Shown here: piece by piece, positions 35,970-44,919 of the stretch
Position numbering within the stretch: the first letter of the stretch is position 1
Layout: each line of letters starts with the position of its first letter
Source: Bradyrhizobium yuanmingense
GTDB lineage: Bacteria > Pseudomonadota > Alphaproteobacteria > Rhizobiales > Xanthobacteraceae
DNA length: 64,000 nucleotides
Direction: 5' to 3'
Assembly: GCF_900094575.1 (NCBI RefSeq)
Contig: NZ_FMAE01000010.1
Coordinates: forward strand, 124,001-188,000
Notes under the pieces: generated by a model
Told to the model about the DNA's origin: nothing
What the model saw: only the letters and a program-made list of their open reading frames with translations
The model's database searches: none
Translations under genes and position numbers: made by a program

Positions 35970-37322
35970 TCAGGTTGCCGCTGTCGGCACCAGCGCTTCC
36001 ACGGTCACACCGCCCTCACTCGAGACCACATTGAGCGTGCCGCCGAGCGCCAGGATCCGCTCGCGCATGCCGACGAGGCCGAAGCCGAGCTTCTGGCCTG
36101 GCTCCATGCCGCGGCCGTCGTCGCTGACCCGCACCCGGGCGCAGAAGCGGCCGCCGGCCTGCTCGACCGGCTCGATGACGACGCTGACCGAGGTCGCACC
36201 GGCGTGGCGGAACACATTGGTGAGCGCCTCCTGCACGATGCGGTAGATGGTGAGATCGGCGGTCTCGCCGGTGGGGCCCAGCGCCGGCGAGATCGAGGTC
36301 TCGATCGCAACGTCGGGATGCGACTCCCGCCACAGCCGCCACAGGGATTCGAGCGCCTGGCGCAGGCCGAGCTCGGCGAGGCCCACGGGCCGAAGACGCT
36401 CCAGCACGCGGCGATTGAACTGCTGGAGTGCATTGATCTGCTCCAGCATGGCGCTGCCATGTTTGCGCACCGCATCGGCACTCGGCTCGCGTCCGTCCGC
36501 CTGCTTCGCCAGCGCGCTCGCATGCGCGCGCAGCGAGAACAGATAGGGCCCGAACTCGTCGTGCAATTCGCGCGCGATCTCCTTGCGCTCGATGTCCTGC
36601 AGCGACACCGCGCGCTCGGCAAGGCGACGCTTGTCCTCGACCGCTTCACCAAGCGTCGCGGCAAGATGGTTGAGCCTGGTGCAGATCGCCGCGAGCTCCG
36701 GCGCGCCGCCCGGCGCGACACGGGCCTCGTAATGTCCGCTTTCGAGCTTCCCCATGGCGTCCGCCAGCGACTGCAACGGTGCCAGGGCACGGCCGACCAC
36801 CTTCATCATCAGGAAGAACAGCGCAAGCGCGATCACCGAGCCGACCTCGAGCTGGGTCACGATGCCGTCCCAGATCTCGGCGATCTCGTCGTCGGGATGC
36901 GAGGTGATCACGAGCGAGCCGGGTTTGCCGCGAATCGAGACCGGCACGCTGACCGCGGTCTGCTCGGGATGGACAAGGCTGACGAACCAGGCCGGCGGGG
37001 CACGCGTGTCGACATCGGAGCCAAGCCGGCGGGGCGTCAGCGGGTTCCCACCGGAATCGTGCAGCGCGATGCTGACATGGCGCAGGCGGCTGAGATCGCG
37101 GGCGATCTGGTTCAGCCTGGCATCAGGATCGGGTGCCTCGTTGAGATCGGCAACGATCATCTCGATGAATTCGCGCGCGAGGCGGATCACGCTCTGGTCC
37201 TCGGCCTGCACGCGCGGGCCCGCCTCGGCGATCTGGCGGCCGATATTGACCGCGAGCCCCAGCGCCAGCAGCAGCGCCAGCAAGAGATTGATGCGCCCGC
37301 GCAAGGAAAGATTCTGCCACAT
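35970..37322 (-). CDS. NarL-type sensor histidine kinase (FlhS-like)
   Basis: A 450-residue membrane kinase. A hydrophobic helix at residues about 10-25 and a second near 160 enclose a periplasmic sensor of about 130 residues. A HAMP-like linker ('RALAPLQSLADAMGKLESGH') and HisKA_3 dimerisation helix follow, with the phospho-acceptor His in 'IARELHDEFGPYLFSL'. The ATPase domain has 'DDGRGMEPGQKLGFGLVGMR'. The start 'MWQNLSLRGR' is the first ATG before the membrane helix. It is divergent from a LuxR-type response regulator that precedes S-formylglutathione hydrolase. This matches the FlhS/FlhR arrangement known from methanol regulation in Paracoccus, so I infer a role in C1 regulation. Confidence 0.85.
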   Translation of the reverse strand: MWQNLSLRGRINLLLALLLALGLAVNIGRQIAEAGPRVQAEDQSVIRLAREFIEMIVADLNEAPDPDARLNQIARDLSRLRHVSIALHDSGGNPLTPRRLGSDVDTRAPPAWFVSLVHPEQTAVSVPVSIRGKPGSLVITSHPDDEIAEIWDGIVTQLEVGSVIALALFFLMMKVVGRALAPLQSLADAMGKLESGHYEARVAPGGAPELAAICTRLNHLAATLGEAVEDKRRLAERAVSLQDIERKEIARELHDEFGPYLFSLRAHASALAKQADGREPSADAVRKHGSAMLEQINALQQFNRRVLERLRPVGLAELGLRQALESLWRLWRESHPDVAIETSISPALGPTGETADLTIYRIVQEALTNVFRHAGATSVSVVIEPVEQAGGRFCARVRVSDDGRGMEPGQKLGFGLVGMRERILALGGTLNVVSSEGGVTVEALVPTAAT

Positions 37323-37523
37323 TGGTCTCGCTCGTGCCTCGCGAAGGGTTGGCGCCTGTCCGACGACGTTGACAGAGGCGAACCGCCCGATATCTAATCG
37401 GAAGCGTACAGCAATCCCAGCCGGGTTGCATGAGCCGACACGAGACGCGCGTCTTGTCTGGTCAGTCTCATGCGGCGCAGAACAGGCAAGCTCCAAGGGA
37501 ACGGGCTGTCGCGGGGAACGCCT
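37323..37523. promoter_or_regulatory. Divergent kinase / response-regulator promoter region
   Basis: About 200 bases separate the two regulatory genes and should hold both promoters. No recognised operator was identified by eye. Confidence 0.45.
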
Positions 37524-38144
37524 ATGCGCATTCTGATCGTCGACGATCATCCCATCGTCGCCTCCGGCTGCCGTGCCGTGCTGGCCGACGAAGGCGAGAT
37601 CGAAATCTTGGAAGCCGCCGATGCCGAGGACGGCGAGTGCGTCTTCATCGTCGAACGTCCCGACCTCTGCATCATCGACATCAATCTGCCGACCGTCTCC
37701 GGATTCGAGCTCGCGCGCCGCATCCTCGAGCGCGCGCCCGAGGCCCGCATCATCATGTTCAGCATGAACGACGACCCCGCTTTCGCTGCGCGCGCGATCG
37801 AGTGCGGCGCCAAGGGCTACGTCTCCAAGACCGGCGACCCCGACGACCTCGTCGAGGCGATCCGCGCCGTCGGAAGCGGCGGCACCTATCTTCCGACCGC
37901 GATCGCGCGCAGCATCGCCTTCGCCGGGCCGACGCTGGCACAAAACCCGCTGTCGAAGCTGAACGCGCGCGAGATGGAGATTCTGCGGCTGCTCAGCGCC
38001 GGCAAGAGCCTGTCCGAGATCGCGTGGCTGGTGCAATCGTCCTACAAGACGGTGGCCAATACCTCGTCCATCATGCGCCAGAAGCTCGGGGTGAAGACCT
38101 CGGTGGAGCTGGTGCGGCTGGCGATCGACAGCGGTGTCGCCTGA
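37524..38144 (+). CDS. LuxR/NarL-family response regulator (FlhR-like)
   Basis: A 206-residue protein. The receiver domain has acidic residues Asp7/Asp8 ('LIVDDHPIV'), phospho-acceptor Asp52 ('CIIDINLP') and Lys102 ('GYVSKTGD'). The C-terminal LuxR helix-turn-helix is 'LNAREMEILRLLSAGKSLSE' and 'SYKTVANTSSIMRQKLGV'. The start is the ATG giving 'MRILIVDDHP'. It lies 69 bases before fghA on the same strand and divergent from its probable kinase. It probably activates formaldehyde/methanol oxidation genes, as FlhR does in Paracoccus (inference). Confidence 0.87.
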   Translation: MRILIVDDHPIVASGCRAVLADEGEIEILEAADAEDGECVFIVERPDLCIIDINLPTVSGFELARRILERAPEARIIMFSMNDDPAFAARAIECGAKGYVSKTGDPDDLVEAIRAVGSGGTYLPTAIARSIAFAGPTLAQNPLSKLNAREMEILRLLSAGKSLSEIAWLVQSSYKTVANTSSIMRQKLGVKTSVELVRLAIDSGVA

Positions 38145-38213
38145 CCACGCCACGAATTCGGTCACACAAGCGTTGCAATCTTGGTGTGGTGAGATGCCAC
38201 GGAGCTCTTAGGC

Positions 38214-39059
38214 ATGACGATTCAGACTGTCTCGACCAACAAATCCCATGGCGGCGTGCAGGGCGTCTATCGCCATGCCAGCCAGGTGACCGGAACCGAC
38301 ATGGTGTTCTCGGTCTATATCCCGCCGCATGGGGACGGCGCCAAGCTGCCCGTGGTCTGGTATCTCTCCGGCCTCACCTGCACGCATGCCAACGTCACCG
38401 AGAAAGGCGAATTCCGCAAGGCCTGCGCCGAGCTCGGCCTGATCTTCGTCGCGCCCGACACCTCACCGCGCGGGCCCGATGTGCCGGGCGATGCCAACAA
38501 CGCCTATGATTTTGGCCTCGGGGCCGGCTTCTATGTGGACGCCACGCAAGAGCCGTTCGCGCGCAATTATCGCATGTGGAGCTACGTCACGGACGAGCTG
38601 CCGAAGCTGGTTGCGGAGAGCTTTCCGGTCGATGCCAGGCGGCAATCGGTGATGGGCCACTCGATGGGCGGCCACGGCGCGCTGACGGTGGCGCTGCGCA
38701 ATCCGCACCGCTTTCGCGCGGCAAGCGCGTTCGCGCCGATCGTGGCGCCCTCGCTCGTGCCCTGGGGCATCAAGGCGCTGACCGGCTATCTCGGACCGAA
38801 CAAGGAGTCTTGGCGCAACCACGACACGGTGGCGCTGATCGAGGACGGCGCCAAGTTCTCCGGCTTCCTGGTCGACGTCGGCGAGGCCGACAATTTCCTG
38901 AAGGAGCAGCTCAGGCCGGAGCTGCTCGAGGCCGCCTGCGCCAAGGCGGGCATCCCGCTGACGCTGCGGCGCCAGGCGGGCTACGACCACAGCTATTATT
39001 TCATCTCGACCTTCATGAGCGATCATCTGCACTGGCATGCGGAGAGATTGAAGGGGTGA
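38214..39059 (+). CDS. fghA: S-formylglutathione hydrolase
   Basis: A 281-residue esterase-D type alpha/beta hydrolase. The nucleophile Ser150 lies in 'VMGHSMGGHGA', the oxyanion region is 'VVWYLSGLTCTHAN', and the C-terminal histidine is in 'AGYDHSYYFIS'. It hydrolyses S-formylglutathione to formate and glutathione, the step after S-(hydroxymethyl)glutathione dehydrogenase, whose gene begins at 63571. The two steps of the pathway thus flank the island. The ligand-coordinating cysteine 'TCTH' typical of the family is present. Confidence 0.93.
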   Translation: MTIQTVSTNKSHGGVQGVYRHASQVTGTDMVFSVYIPPHGDGAKLPVVWYLSGLTCTHANVTEKGEFRKACAELGLIFVAPDTSPRGPDVPGDANNAYDFGLGAGFYVDATQEPFARNYRMWSYVTDELPKLVAESFPVDARRQSVMGHSMGGHGALTVALRNPHRFRAASAFAPIVAPSLVPWGIKALTGYLGPNKESWRNHDTVALIEDGAKFSGFLVDVGEADNFLKEQLRPELLEAACAKAGIPLTLRRQAGYDHSYYFISTFMSDHLHWHAERLKG

Positions 39060-39063
39060 TGTC

Positions 39064-39213
39064 TTTCTCCTTCTCCCCTTGCGGGAGAAGGTGGCGCGAA
39101 GCGCCGGATGAGGGGTTCTCTCCGCTCGCACGACCATTCGTGGGGATGGAAACCCCTCACCCGTCTCGCCGCTACGCGGCGAGCCACCCTCTCCCACAAG
39201 GGGAGAGGGGGAA
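39064..39213. repeat. Palindromic intergenic repeat (CTCTCCC... family, copy 2)
   Basis: Nested inverted segments (TTCTCCCCTTGCGGGAGAA; ATGAGGGGT with ACCCCTCA; CTCTCCC...GGGAGAG) fill the gap between two convergent genes. Layout is the same as the copies at 25.3, 41.1 and 48.3 kb, though the sequences differ. Confidence 0.7.
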
Positions 39214-39215
39214 CC

Positions 39216-39716
39216 TCACGGCTTGCCGTAGTTCGGCGCCAGCAGGCGGTTGCGGATGAGATAACTCATCGTGCGCGACCAGGATTCATCCGTGTTGCCG
39301 CGCATGTCGGCGCTGGCGACCGCGACCATGTTGCCGGTCTTCACGTCGCGCAGATAGATGTTGAGATTGATGATCAGGTTGGAGACCTTCTGCACGAGGC
39401 CGGTGATCTCCAGATCGGCGCCGAGCTGGCCGGCGAGCTTGAGGTCGCAGCCGCCGCAGGCCTGCAGGTTCGCGCCACGGGCGGCCTCCCGTATCGGCGC
39501 GATGTCAAGCACCTGGAACCGGCCCGACTCTGCCAGCTCCTTGCGCAGCTGCTCGCTGATGCGCATGAGCCGCGCCTCTTCCGGCTTGGAGCCGTAGAAC
39601 TCGCCCGGCAGGCTGGTGTCGACCAACTCGAAATCGAACACCGCGAGCTTCGGTGGATCGGCGAGCGCGCCCGCCCCCGTCCACAGCAATGCTGCGGTTG
39701 CCAACAATGCTCGCAT
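39216..39716 (-). CDS. Exported DUF3280-type protein of PQQ-ABC clusters
   Basis: A protein of about 166 residues. A signal peptide ('MRALLATAALLWTGAGALAD') is followed by 'KLAVFDFELVDTSLPGEFYG' and 'GLVQKVSNLIINLNIYLRD', the DUF3280/DUF2380 pattern. The family regularly accompanies the PQQ-associated ABC transporter that starts on the other strand 130 bases away. Function is unknown; it may assist binding or delivery in the periplasm. A longer start at 39785 ('MTNLSGRATPH') would put 23 hydrophilic residues before the signal peptide. Confidence 0.75.
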   Translation of the reverse strand: MRALLATAALLWTGAGALADPPKLAVFDFELVDTSLPGEFYGSKPEEARLMRISEQLRKELAESGRFQVLDIAPIREAARGANLQACGGCDLKLAGQLGADLEITGLVQKVSNLIINLNIYLRDVKTGNMVAVASADMRGNTDESWSRTMSYLIRNRLLAPNYGKP

Positions 39717-39845
39717 GATCGTGATGCCCGGCTTCGCGCGCGCGGGGACGAAATGCGGGGTTGCACGGCCTGACAAATTGGTCATGCTTGAAGCAGAGAC
39801 AATTCTTCACCGGCGGTCAAGCCGGGGAGATCGTCTGGAGGAAAC

Positions 39846-41027
39846 ATGATCCGATGGTTGGCCGGCCTGATCGGCTTTGGTCTTGCCGCGACGAGCGCGC
39901 TTGCGGCCGATCCCGTCACGATCGGCGTCGGCTATCTCGCAATCGCCGGCACCCGATCAACGCTGTCGCTGGCCGAGCAGCCTGCCGAGAACGACGGCCT
40001 CGCCGGCGCGCGCCTTGCCATCGAGGACAACAACACCACCGGGAAATTCACCGGCCAGCGCTTCACGCTGGAGGAGCGCCGCATCAGGGAAGGCGAGGAC
40101 GTGGCGCAGGCTGCGACCGCGCTCGCCGAGAAGAACGGCTTCATCATCGCCGACCTGCCCGCCGATGCGCTGTTGAAGGTCGCGGACGCCTTGCGCGACC
40201 GCGGCACGCTGCTGTTCAACGCCGGCGCGATCGACGAGCGGCTGCGCGAGACCGATTGCCGCGCCAACGTCATCCACACCGCGCCGACGCGTGCGATGCT
40301 CGCCGACGCGCTCGGCCAATATCTGGTGTGGAAGAAGTGGTCGCGCTGGCTGCTGGTGGTCGGCTCGCACGACGAGGACAAGCTGTTCGCGGATGCTATC
40401 AGGCGCACCGCGGCGCGGTTCGGCGCCAAGATCGTGCAGGAGCGAACCTTCGAGGACAAGGGCGGGGCGCGGCGCACCGATAGCGGCGTGGCGCAGATCC
40501 AGCGTCAGATCCCCGTCTTCACGCAGCAGGCACCGGCCTATGACGTGCTGGTCGCCGCCGACGAGAGCGAGGTGTTCGGCTCTTATCTGCCCTATCGCAC
40601 CTGGGATCCGCGCCCGGTCGCCGGCTCGGCCGGCCTCGTGCCGCGCAGCTGGGACGCATCGCAGGATCAGTGGGGCGCGATCCAGATGCAGAACCGCTTC
40701 ATCAAGCTGAATTTGCGCCGGATGACCGCACGCGACATGCAGGCCTGGACGGCGGTGCGCATGATCGGCGAGGCCACCTCGCGCACCAATTCCGGCGAGG
40801 TCAGGAAGGTCACCGATTTCATCAAGGGCCCGGATTTCTCGGTCGCCGCCTTCAAGGGCACGCGACTGACCTTGCGCGACTGGAACCTGCAGCTGCGTCA
40901 GCCGATCCTCCTGGTCGACGGCCGCATGGTGGTGTCGGTGTCGCCGCAGGAAGGATTCCTGCACCAGGTCTCCGAGCTCGACACGCTCGGCTACGATCGC
41001 CCGGAGAGCAAATGCAAGCTGAAATGA
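39846..41027 (+). CDS. PQQ-cluster ABC transporter substrate-binding protein (LutA/PedB-like)
   Basis: A 393-residue periplasmic protein. The signal peptide is 'MIRWLAGLIGFGLAATSALA'. The binding-protein fold starts 'DPVTIGVGYLAIAGTRSTLS' and continues with 'KWSRWLLVVGSHDEDKLFAD'. It belongs to the branched-chain-amino-acid-like binding proteins found in quinoprotein alcohol dehydrogenase clusters. In Methylorubrum (lut) and Pseudomonas (ped) such systems are linked to lanthanide supply. It opens the transporter unit here. A repeat element separates it from the following beta-propeller gene. Confidence 0.85.
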   Translation: MIRWLAGLIGFGLAATSALAADPVTIGVGYLAIAGTRSTLSLAEQPAENDGLAGARLAIEDNNTTGKFTGQRFTLEERRIREGEDVAQAATALAEKNGFIIADLPADALLKVADALRDRGTLLFNAGAIDERLRETDCRANVIHTAPTRAMLADALGQYLVWKKWSRWLLVVGSHDEDKLFADAIRRTAARFGAKIVQERTFEDKGGARRTDSGVAQIQRQIPVFTQQAPAYDVLVAADESEVFGSYLPYRTWDPRPVAGSAGLVPRSWDASQDQWGAIQMQNRFIKLNLRRMTARDMQAWTAVRMIGEATSRTNSGEVRKVTDFIKGPDFSVAAFKGTRLTLRDWNLQLRQPILLVDGRMVVSVSPQEGFLHQVSELDTLGYDRPESKCKLK

Positions 41028-41067
41028 GCAATGAGATGAGATCGAGCCGCCTCGACAATGATGACGG

Positions 41068-41220
41068 TGCGCCCCCTCCCCCGCGCGCGGGGGAGGGTTG
41101 GGGAGAGGGTGTCTCCACGCGCGAGAACCCCCAAGAGGAGAGAGCCCTCACCCGCATCGCATCTGTCGATGCGATGCGACCTCCCCCGCCAGCGGGGGCG
41201 GTGAGGACCGCTCGCGGACA
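41068..41220. repeat. Palindromic repeat inside the PQQ-ABC gene set (copy 3)
   Basis: CCCCTCCCCCGCG/CGCGGGGGAGGG and CCTCCCCCGCC/GGCGGGGG hairpins flank TCGCATCT/AGATGCGA-type inner pairs. It lies between the binding-protein and beta-propeller genes, which should be co-transcribed. It would fold strongly in the mRNA. Confidence 0.7.
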
Positions 41221-41230
41221 GAGATCGCAC

Positions 41231-42190
41231 ATGCTAAGCGCAGCGTTGCTGATGGTTCTGGCGACCTCCGCACCACCCGCGCATGCGTTCATCGCCTATG
41301 TCTCGAACGAGAAGAGCAATACGGTCTCGGTGATCGATACCGACAGCTGGACCGTGACCAAGACCATCAAGGTCGGCCAGCGTCCGCGCGGCATCGACCT
41401 TACCCGCGACGGCAAGTTCGTGATGGTCGCGGTCGGCGACGATGACACCATCCAGGTGATCGACGCCAAGACCCAAACCGTGGTGGACAGCCTGCCCTCC
41501 GGACCCGACCCCGAGCTGTTCGCGCAGGATGCCGCCGGCAAGATGCTCTACGTCGCCAACGAGAACGACAACACGGTGACGGTGATCGACCTCGAGAAGC
41601 GCGCCCGGCTCGGCGACATCCAGGTCGGTGTCGAGCCCGAGGGCATGACCATCAGTCCGGACGGCAAGACGCTGATCAACACCTCGGAAACCACCAACAT
41701 GGCGCATTTCATCGACACCGCCTCGCGCCAGATCGTCGCCAACGTGCTGGTGGACGCGCGGCCGCGCTACGCCGAGTACAAGCATGATTCTTCCGAGGTG
41801 TGGGTGTCCTCGGAGATCGGCGGCACTGTCTCGATCATCGACCCCAAAAAGCACGAGGTGATCGGCAAGGTCACGTTCGAGATTCCGGGCTTGCGCAAGG
41901 AGGCGATCCAGCCGGTCGGCATCGGCATGACCAGGGACGACAAAACCGCGTTCGTCGCGCTCGGCCCCGCCAACCGCATCGCCGTGGTCGACGTCGCCTC
42001 GCGCAAGGTGACGAAATATCTCCTGGTCGGGCAGCGGGTCTGGCACATGGCGTTCACGCCGGACGAGAAATATTTGCTCACCACCAACGGTGTGTCGAAC
42101 GACGTCTCCGTCATCGACGTCGCCGCGCAGAAGGTGATCAAGACCATTCAGGTCGGCGAGCTGCCCTGGGGCGTCGCGATCGCGCCATGA
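41231..42190 (+). CDS. YVTN-type beta-propeller protein of PQQ-ABC clusters (LutD-like)
   Basis: A 319-residue exported protein. The signal peptide ('MLSAALLMVLATSAPPAHA') is followed by six or seven repeats of the type 'NTVSVIDTDSWTVTKTIKVG' and 'NTVTVIDLEKRARLGDIQVG'. The repeats build a seven-bladed propeller of the PQQ-associated YVTN group. It may be a periplasmic scaffold or binding component for the transporter. The start is the ATG just after the repeat; longer frames read the repeat. It overlaps the next gene by four bases. Confidence 0.85.
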   Translation: MLSAALLMVLATSAPPAHAFIAYVSNEKSNTVSVIDTDSWTVTKTIKVGQRPRGIDLTRDGKFVMVAVGDDDTIQVIDAKTQTVVDSLPSGPDPELFAQDAAGKMLYVANENDNTVTVIDLEKRARLGDIQVGVEPEGMTISPDGKTLINTSETTNMAHFIDTASRQIVANVLVDARPRYAEYKHDSSEVWVSSEIGGTVSIIDPKKHEVIGKVTFEIPGLRKEAIQPVGIGMTRDDKTAFVALGPANRIAVVDVASRKVTKYLLVGQRVWHMAFTPDEKYLLTTNGVSNDVSVIDVAAQKVIKTIQVGELPWGVAIAP

Positions 42191-42993
42191 CCAGCCCCGC
42201 CCCGATCGCCGAAGCCCAGGAGACGCCGAGACCCGAAGAGGCCGCGGTGCCGGCATTGTCGATCGACGGTGTCAGCCATGCCTATGGTCCGCGGCGCGCA
42301 TTGACGAACGTGTCTTTCAATGTGCAGCCCGCGAGCTTCACGGCGCTGCTGGGACTCAACGGCGCCGGCAAGAGCACGCTGTTCTCGCTGATCACGCGGC
42401 TGTTCGGCATCCAGTCCGGCCGAGTCTCGATCTTCGGCCATGACGTCAGTAAGAGCCCCGGCGAGGCGCTGCGGCTGCTCGGGGTCGTTTTCCAGCCGCG
42501 CACGCTCGATCTCGACCTGTCGCTGACGCAGAACCTGCTCTACCACGCCGCGCTGCACGGCATTGGCCGCCGCGAGGCCTCGGCGCGCAGCGCCGAGCTG
42601 CTCGGCCGGATCGGCCTTGCCGATCGCGCCGCAAGCAAGGTGCGCGACCTCTCGGGCGGACAGATGCGGCGGCTGGAGATCGCCCGGGCGCTGCTGCACC
42701 AGCCGCGCCTCTTGCTGCTCGACGAGCCGACCGTCGGCCTCGACGTCAAGGCGCGCGCCGACATCATCAGCCACGTCCGCCAGCTCGTGACCGAGCAAGG
42801 CATCGGCGTGCTCTGGGCCACGCACCTGTTCGACGAGATCATGCCCGATGACGATCTCGTGGTGCTGCACCAGGGCAAGGTGCTGGCGCAGGGACCGATG
42901 AACCGCGTCGTCGCGGAAGCCGGCGCGCAGGACGTCAACACCGCCTTCATGCGCCTGACCGGCGCGCAAACCATGCCTGGAGGCGGCGCATGA
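42187..42993 (+). CDS. PQQ-cluster ABC transporter ATP-binding protein (LutE/PedA-like)
   Basis: A 268-residue ATPase. Walker A is 'GLNGAGKSTLFSLI' near residue 57, the Q-loop is 'VVFQPRTLDLDLS', the signature is 'LSGGQMRRLEIARALL' and Walker B is 'LLLLDEPTVGLD', followed by the switch His in 'WATHLFDEI'. The long N-terminal extension of about 30 residues before 'ALSIDGVSHAYG' is acidic and proline-rich. Start and stop overlap both neighbours (ATGA), so it is firmly coupled with the propeller and the permease. Confidence 0.9.
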   Translation: MTSPAPIAEAQETPRPEEAAVPALSIDGVSHAYGPRRALTNVSFNVQPASFTALLGLNGAGKSTLFSLITRLFGIQSGRVSIFGHDVSKSPGEALRLLGVVFQPRTLDLDLSLTQNLLYHAALHGIGRREASARSAELLGRIGLADRAASKVRDLSGGQMRRLEIARALLHQPRLLLLDEPTVGLDVKARADIISHVRQLVTEQGIGVLWATHLFDEIMPDDDLVVLHQGKVLAQGPMNRVVAEAGAQDVNTAFMRLTGAQTMPGGGA

Positions 42994-43838
42994 GCAGCAT
43001 CACGACGCGCGAGGCGCCGCGCGGCTTCTCGTTCGCCGAGTACATGACCTGCCTCAGCGGCATCGTCTGGCGCGAGGGCCTGCGCTTCCTGCATCAGCGC
43101 GAGCGCTTCGTCTCGGCGCTGGTGCGGCCTCTGGTGTGGCTGTTCATCTTTGCCGCCGGCTTCCGCCAGGTGCTCGGCATCTCCATCATCCCGCCCTACG
43201 AGACCTACATCCTCTACGAGGTCTATATCGCGCCGGGACTGATGGCGATGATCCAGCTCTTCAACGGCATGCAGTCCTCGCTCTCGATGGTCTATGACCG
43301 CGAGATGGGAAACATGCGCACGCTCCTGGTGAGCCCGCTGCCGCGGGGGTTCCTGTTGTTCTGCAAGCTGCTCGCGGGCACCGCGGTATCGCTGCTCCAG
43401 GTCTATGCGTTCCTGCTGATCGCCTGGCTCTGGGACATCACCCCGCCGCCCCAGGGCTATCTCACCGTGCTGCCGGCGCTGATCCTGTCGGGGCTGATGC
43501 TGGGCTCGCTCGGCATGCTGATCTCGTCGGGCATCAAGCAGCTGGAGAACTTCGCCGGTGTCATGAACTTCGTGATCTTCCCGATGTTCTTCGCCTCCTC
43601 CGCGCTCTACCCGCTCTGGCGCGTGCAGGAGGGCAACCCCTATCTCTATTATCTGTGCGAGGCCAATCCGTTCACCCATGCGGTCGAGCTGATCCGTTTC
43701 GCGCTGTATGGCCAGATCAACTGGATCTCGCTGGCGGTGGTCGCGGTTTGCACAATCGTCTTCATGATCGGTGCGATCCTGGCCTATGATCCCTCGCGCG
43801 GGTTGGCGCGACGCGGGCCTGCGGGAGGCGAAGGATGA
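42990..43838 (+). CDS. PQQ-cluster ABC-2 type permease (LutF/PedC-like)
   Basis: A 282-residue membrane protein with six helices of the ABC-2 permease type. Visible is 'MLISSGIKQLENFAGVMNFV' with 'FPMFFASSALYPLW', the ABC-2 signature near the C-terminus. ABC-2 permeases are usually exporters, although the cluster's binding protein suggests uptake, so direction is open. It overlaps the ATPase gene and the following exported-protein gene by four bases each. Confidence 0.87.
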   Translation: MSSITTREAPRGFSFAEYMTCLSGIVWREGLRFLHQRERFVSALVRPLVWLFIFAAGFRQVLGISIIPPYETYILYEVYIAPGLMAMIQLFNGMQSSLSMVYDREMGNMRTLLVSPLPRGFLLFCKLLAGTAVSLLQVYAFLLIAWLWDITPPPQGYLTVLPALILSGLMLGSLGMLISSGIKQLENFAGVMNFVIFPMFFASSALYPLWRVQEGNPYLYYLCEANPFTHAVELIRFALYGQINWISLAVVAVCTIVFMIGAILAYDPSRGLARRGPAGGEG

Positions 43839-44449
43839 TTGTTCGGGTTCTGGTCACCTCTGTACTGGTGCTCGCTGTCGCGAGCACGACGGCGCACGCC
43901 GCCGATCCGCGCTATCCGGACTGGCCGTGCACCCAGGCGAAGGTGCCCGAGATCTCGCTGGCGGCCGTGTGGGGCGGTCCGCCGCTCGACGACGTCCAGA
44001 ACAAATGGAAGGACGACGCCAAGATCAGCGCGCTCGTTGCGAAACTGGCGGCGCGCAAGACGCCACTGGATGATGTGGAAAAGCTGGTGAAGGAGTTTCT
44101 CGCGGGTTCCGCTGCCGACAAGACCGCGAACGCAAAGCTGCTGTTCGCCGGCCTGTTCGACACGCTCAACGCCCAGCGCTCCCAGGTCATGAACGGACTC
44201 GAGCGCGTCAGCCGCAAGCAGCGCGATGCCGCCGACAAGATCCGCGAGGAGGCAATTCAGCTCCAGGCCCTGCAAGGGGCCACACCGCGTGACGAGGCCA
44301 AGGTCCAGGCGCTCAGCAACGAGCTGATCTGGAAGACCCGGATCTTCGAGGACCGTAACAAGGTGGTGCGCTTCGTCTGCGAGGTTCCAACGTCGCTCGA
44401 CCAGCGCCTGTTCGCGCTCGGACGCGTCATCCAGCAGGAAATGGAATAG
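43835..44449 (+). CDS. Exported helical protein of the PQQ-ABC operon
   Basis: A 204-residue protein. A signal peptide ('MIVRVLVTSVLVLAVASTTAHA') precedes 'DPRYPDWPCTQAKVPEISLA' and a long charged helical region ('NGLERVSRKQRDAADKIREE') that could form a coiled coil. Two cysteines, one near the mature N-terminus and one near the C-terminus, might form a disulfide. It overlaps the permease gene by four bases and is the last gene of the operon. I do not know a function. By position it could correspond to the exported lut proteins. Confidence 0.7.
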   Translation: MIVRVLVTSVLVLAVASTTAHAADPRYPDWPCTQAKVPEISLAAVWGGPPLDDVQNKWKDDAKISALVAKLAARKTPLDDVEKLVKEFLAGSAADKTANAKLLFAGLFDTLNAQRSQVMNGLERVSRKQRDAADKIREEAIQLQALQGATPRDEAKVQALSNELIWKTRIFEDRNKVVRFVCEVPTSLDQRLFALGRVIQQEME

Positions 44450-44585
44450 CGTCAGTTACGCTGACCGCTCACGAAAAGTTCCCGCAATCGCTCCGGCAAC
44501 GTTAACCTTTCGCCGCGCTATGTGCCGGAACCAAATCGATTTATGATGGCTTGTCGACGTGAACTCAAGACGTCGGGAGGCCTCG

Positions 44586-44888
44586 ATGGGAACCACAAGA
44601 ATCATGTTTGCGGGCGCTGCGGTCCTCAGCATGCTCGCAACCAGCGCCTTTGCTGACGACATGACCGGGATGATCACGCGGATCGATCGGCTCAACGGCA
44701 CGATTTCGATCCAGCAGACCCAGAAGGGCACGGTCGGCGCCAGCACAGGCAGCGCCGGCGCGCTCCAGGAGTACAAGGCCAAGGATGCGGCGATGCTGGA
44801 TGCCGTCCATGCCGGCGACAGGGTGAGCTATTCTGCGACCGAGACCAACGGTACGGGCACCTTGACGAAGCTGCAGAAGCAGAAGTAA
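44586..44888 (+). CDS. Small periplasmic CusF-like/DUF1344-type protein
   Basis: A 100-residue protein. A signal peptide ('MGTTRIMFAGAAVLSMLATS') is followed by a small beta-barrel-like sequence 'MTGMITRIDRLNGTISIQQT' and 'AVHAGDRVSYSATETNG'. This resembles CusF-type and DUF1344 domains. The copper-binding Met/His pattern of CusF is not complete, so metal binding is uncertain. GGGAGG precedes the start. It has its own promoter region of about 110 bases. Confidence 0.65.
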   Translation: MGTTRIMFAGAAVLSMLATSAFADDMTGMITRIDRLNGTISIQQTQKGTVGASTGSAGALQEYKAKDAAMLDAVHAGDRVSYSATETNGTGTLTKLQKQK

Positions 44889-44919
44889 CGGCGCTGGCGC
44901 CTGATCTCTCCTGCTTGCA

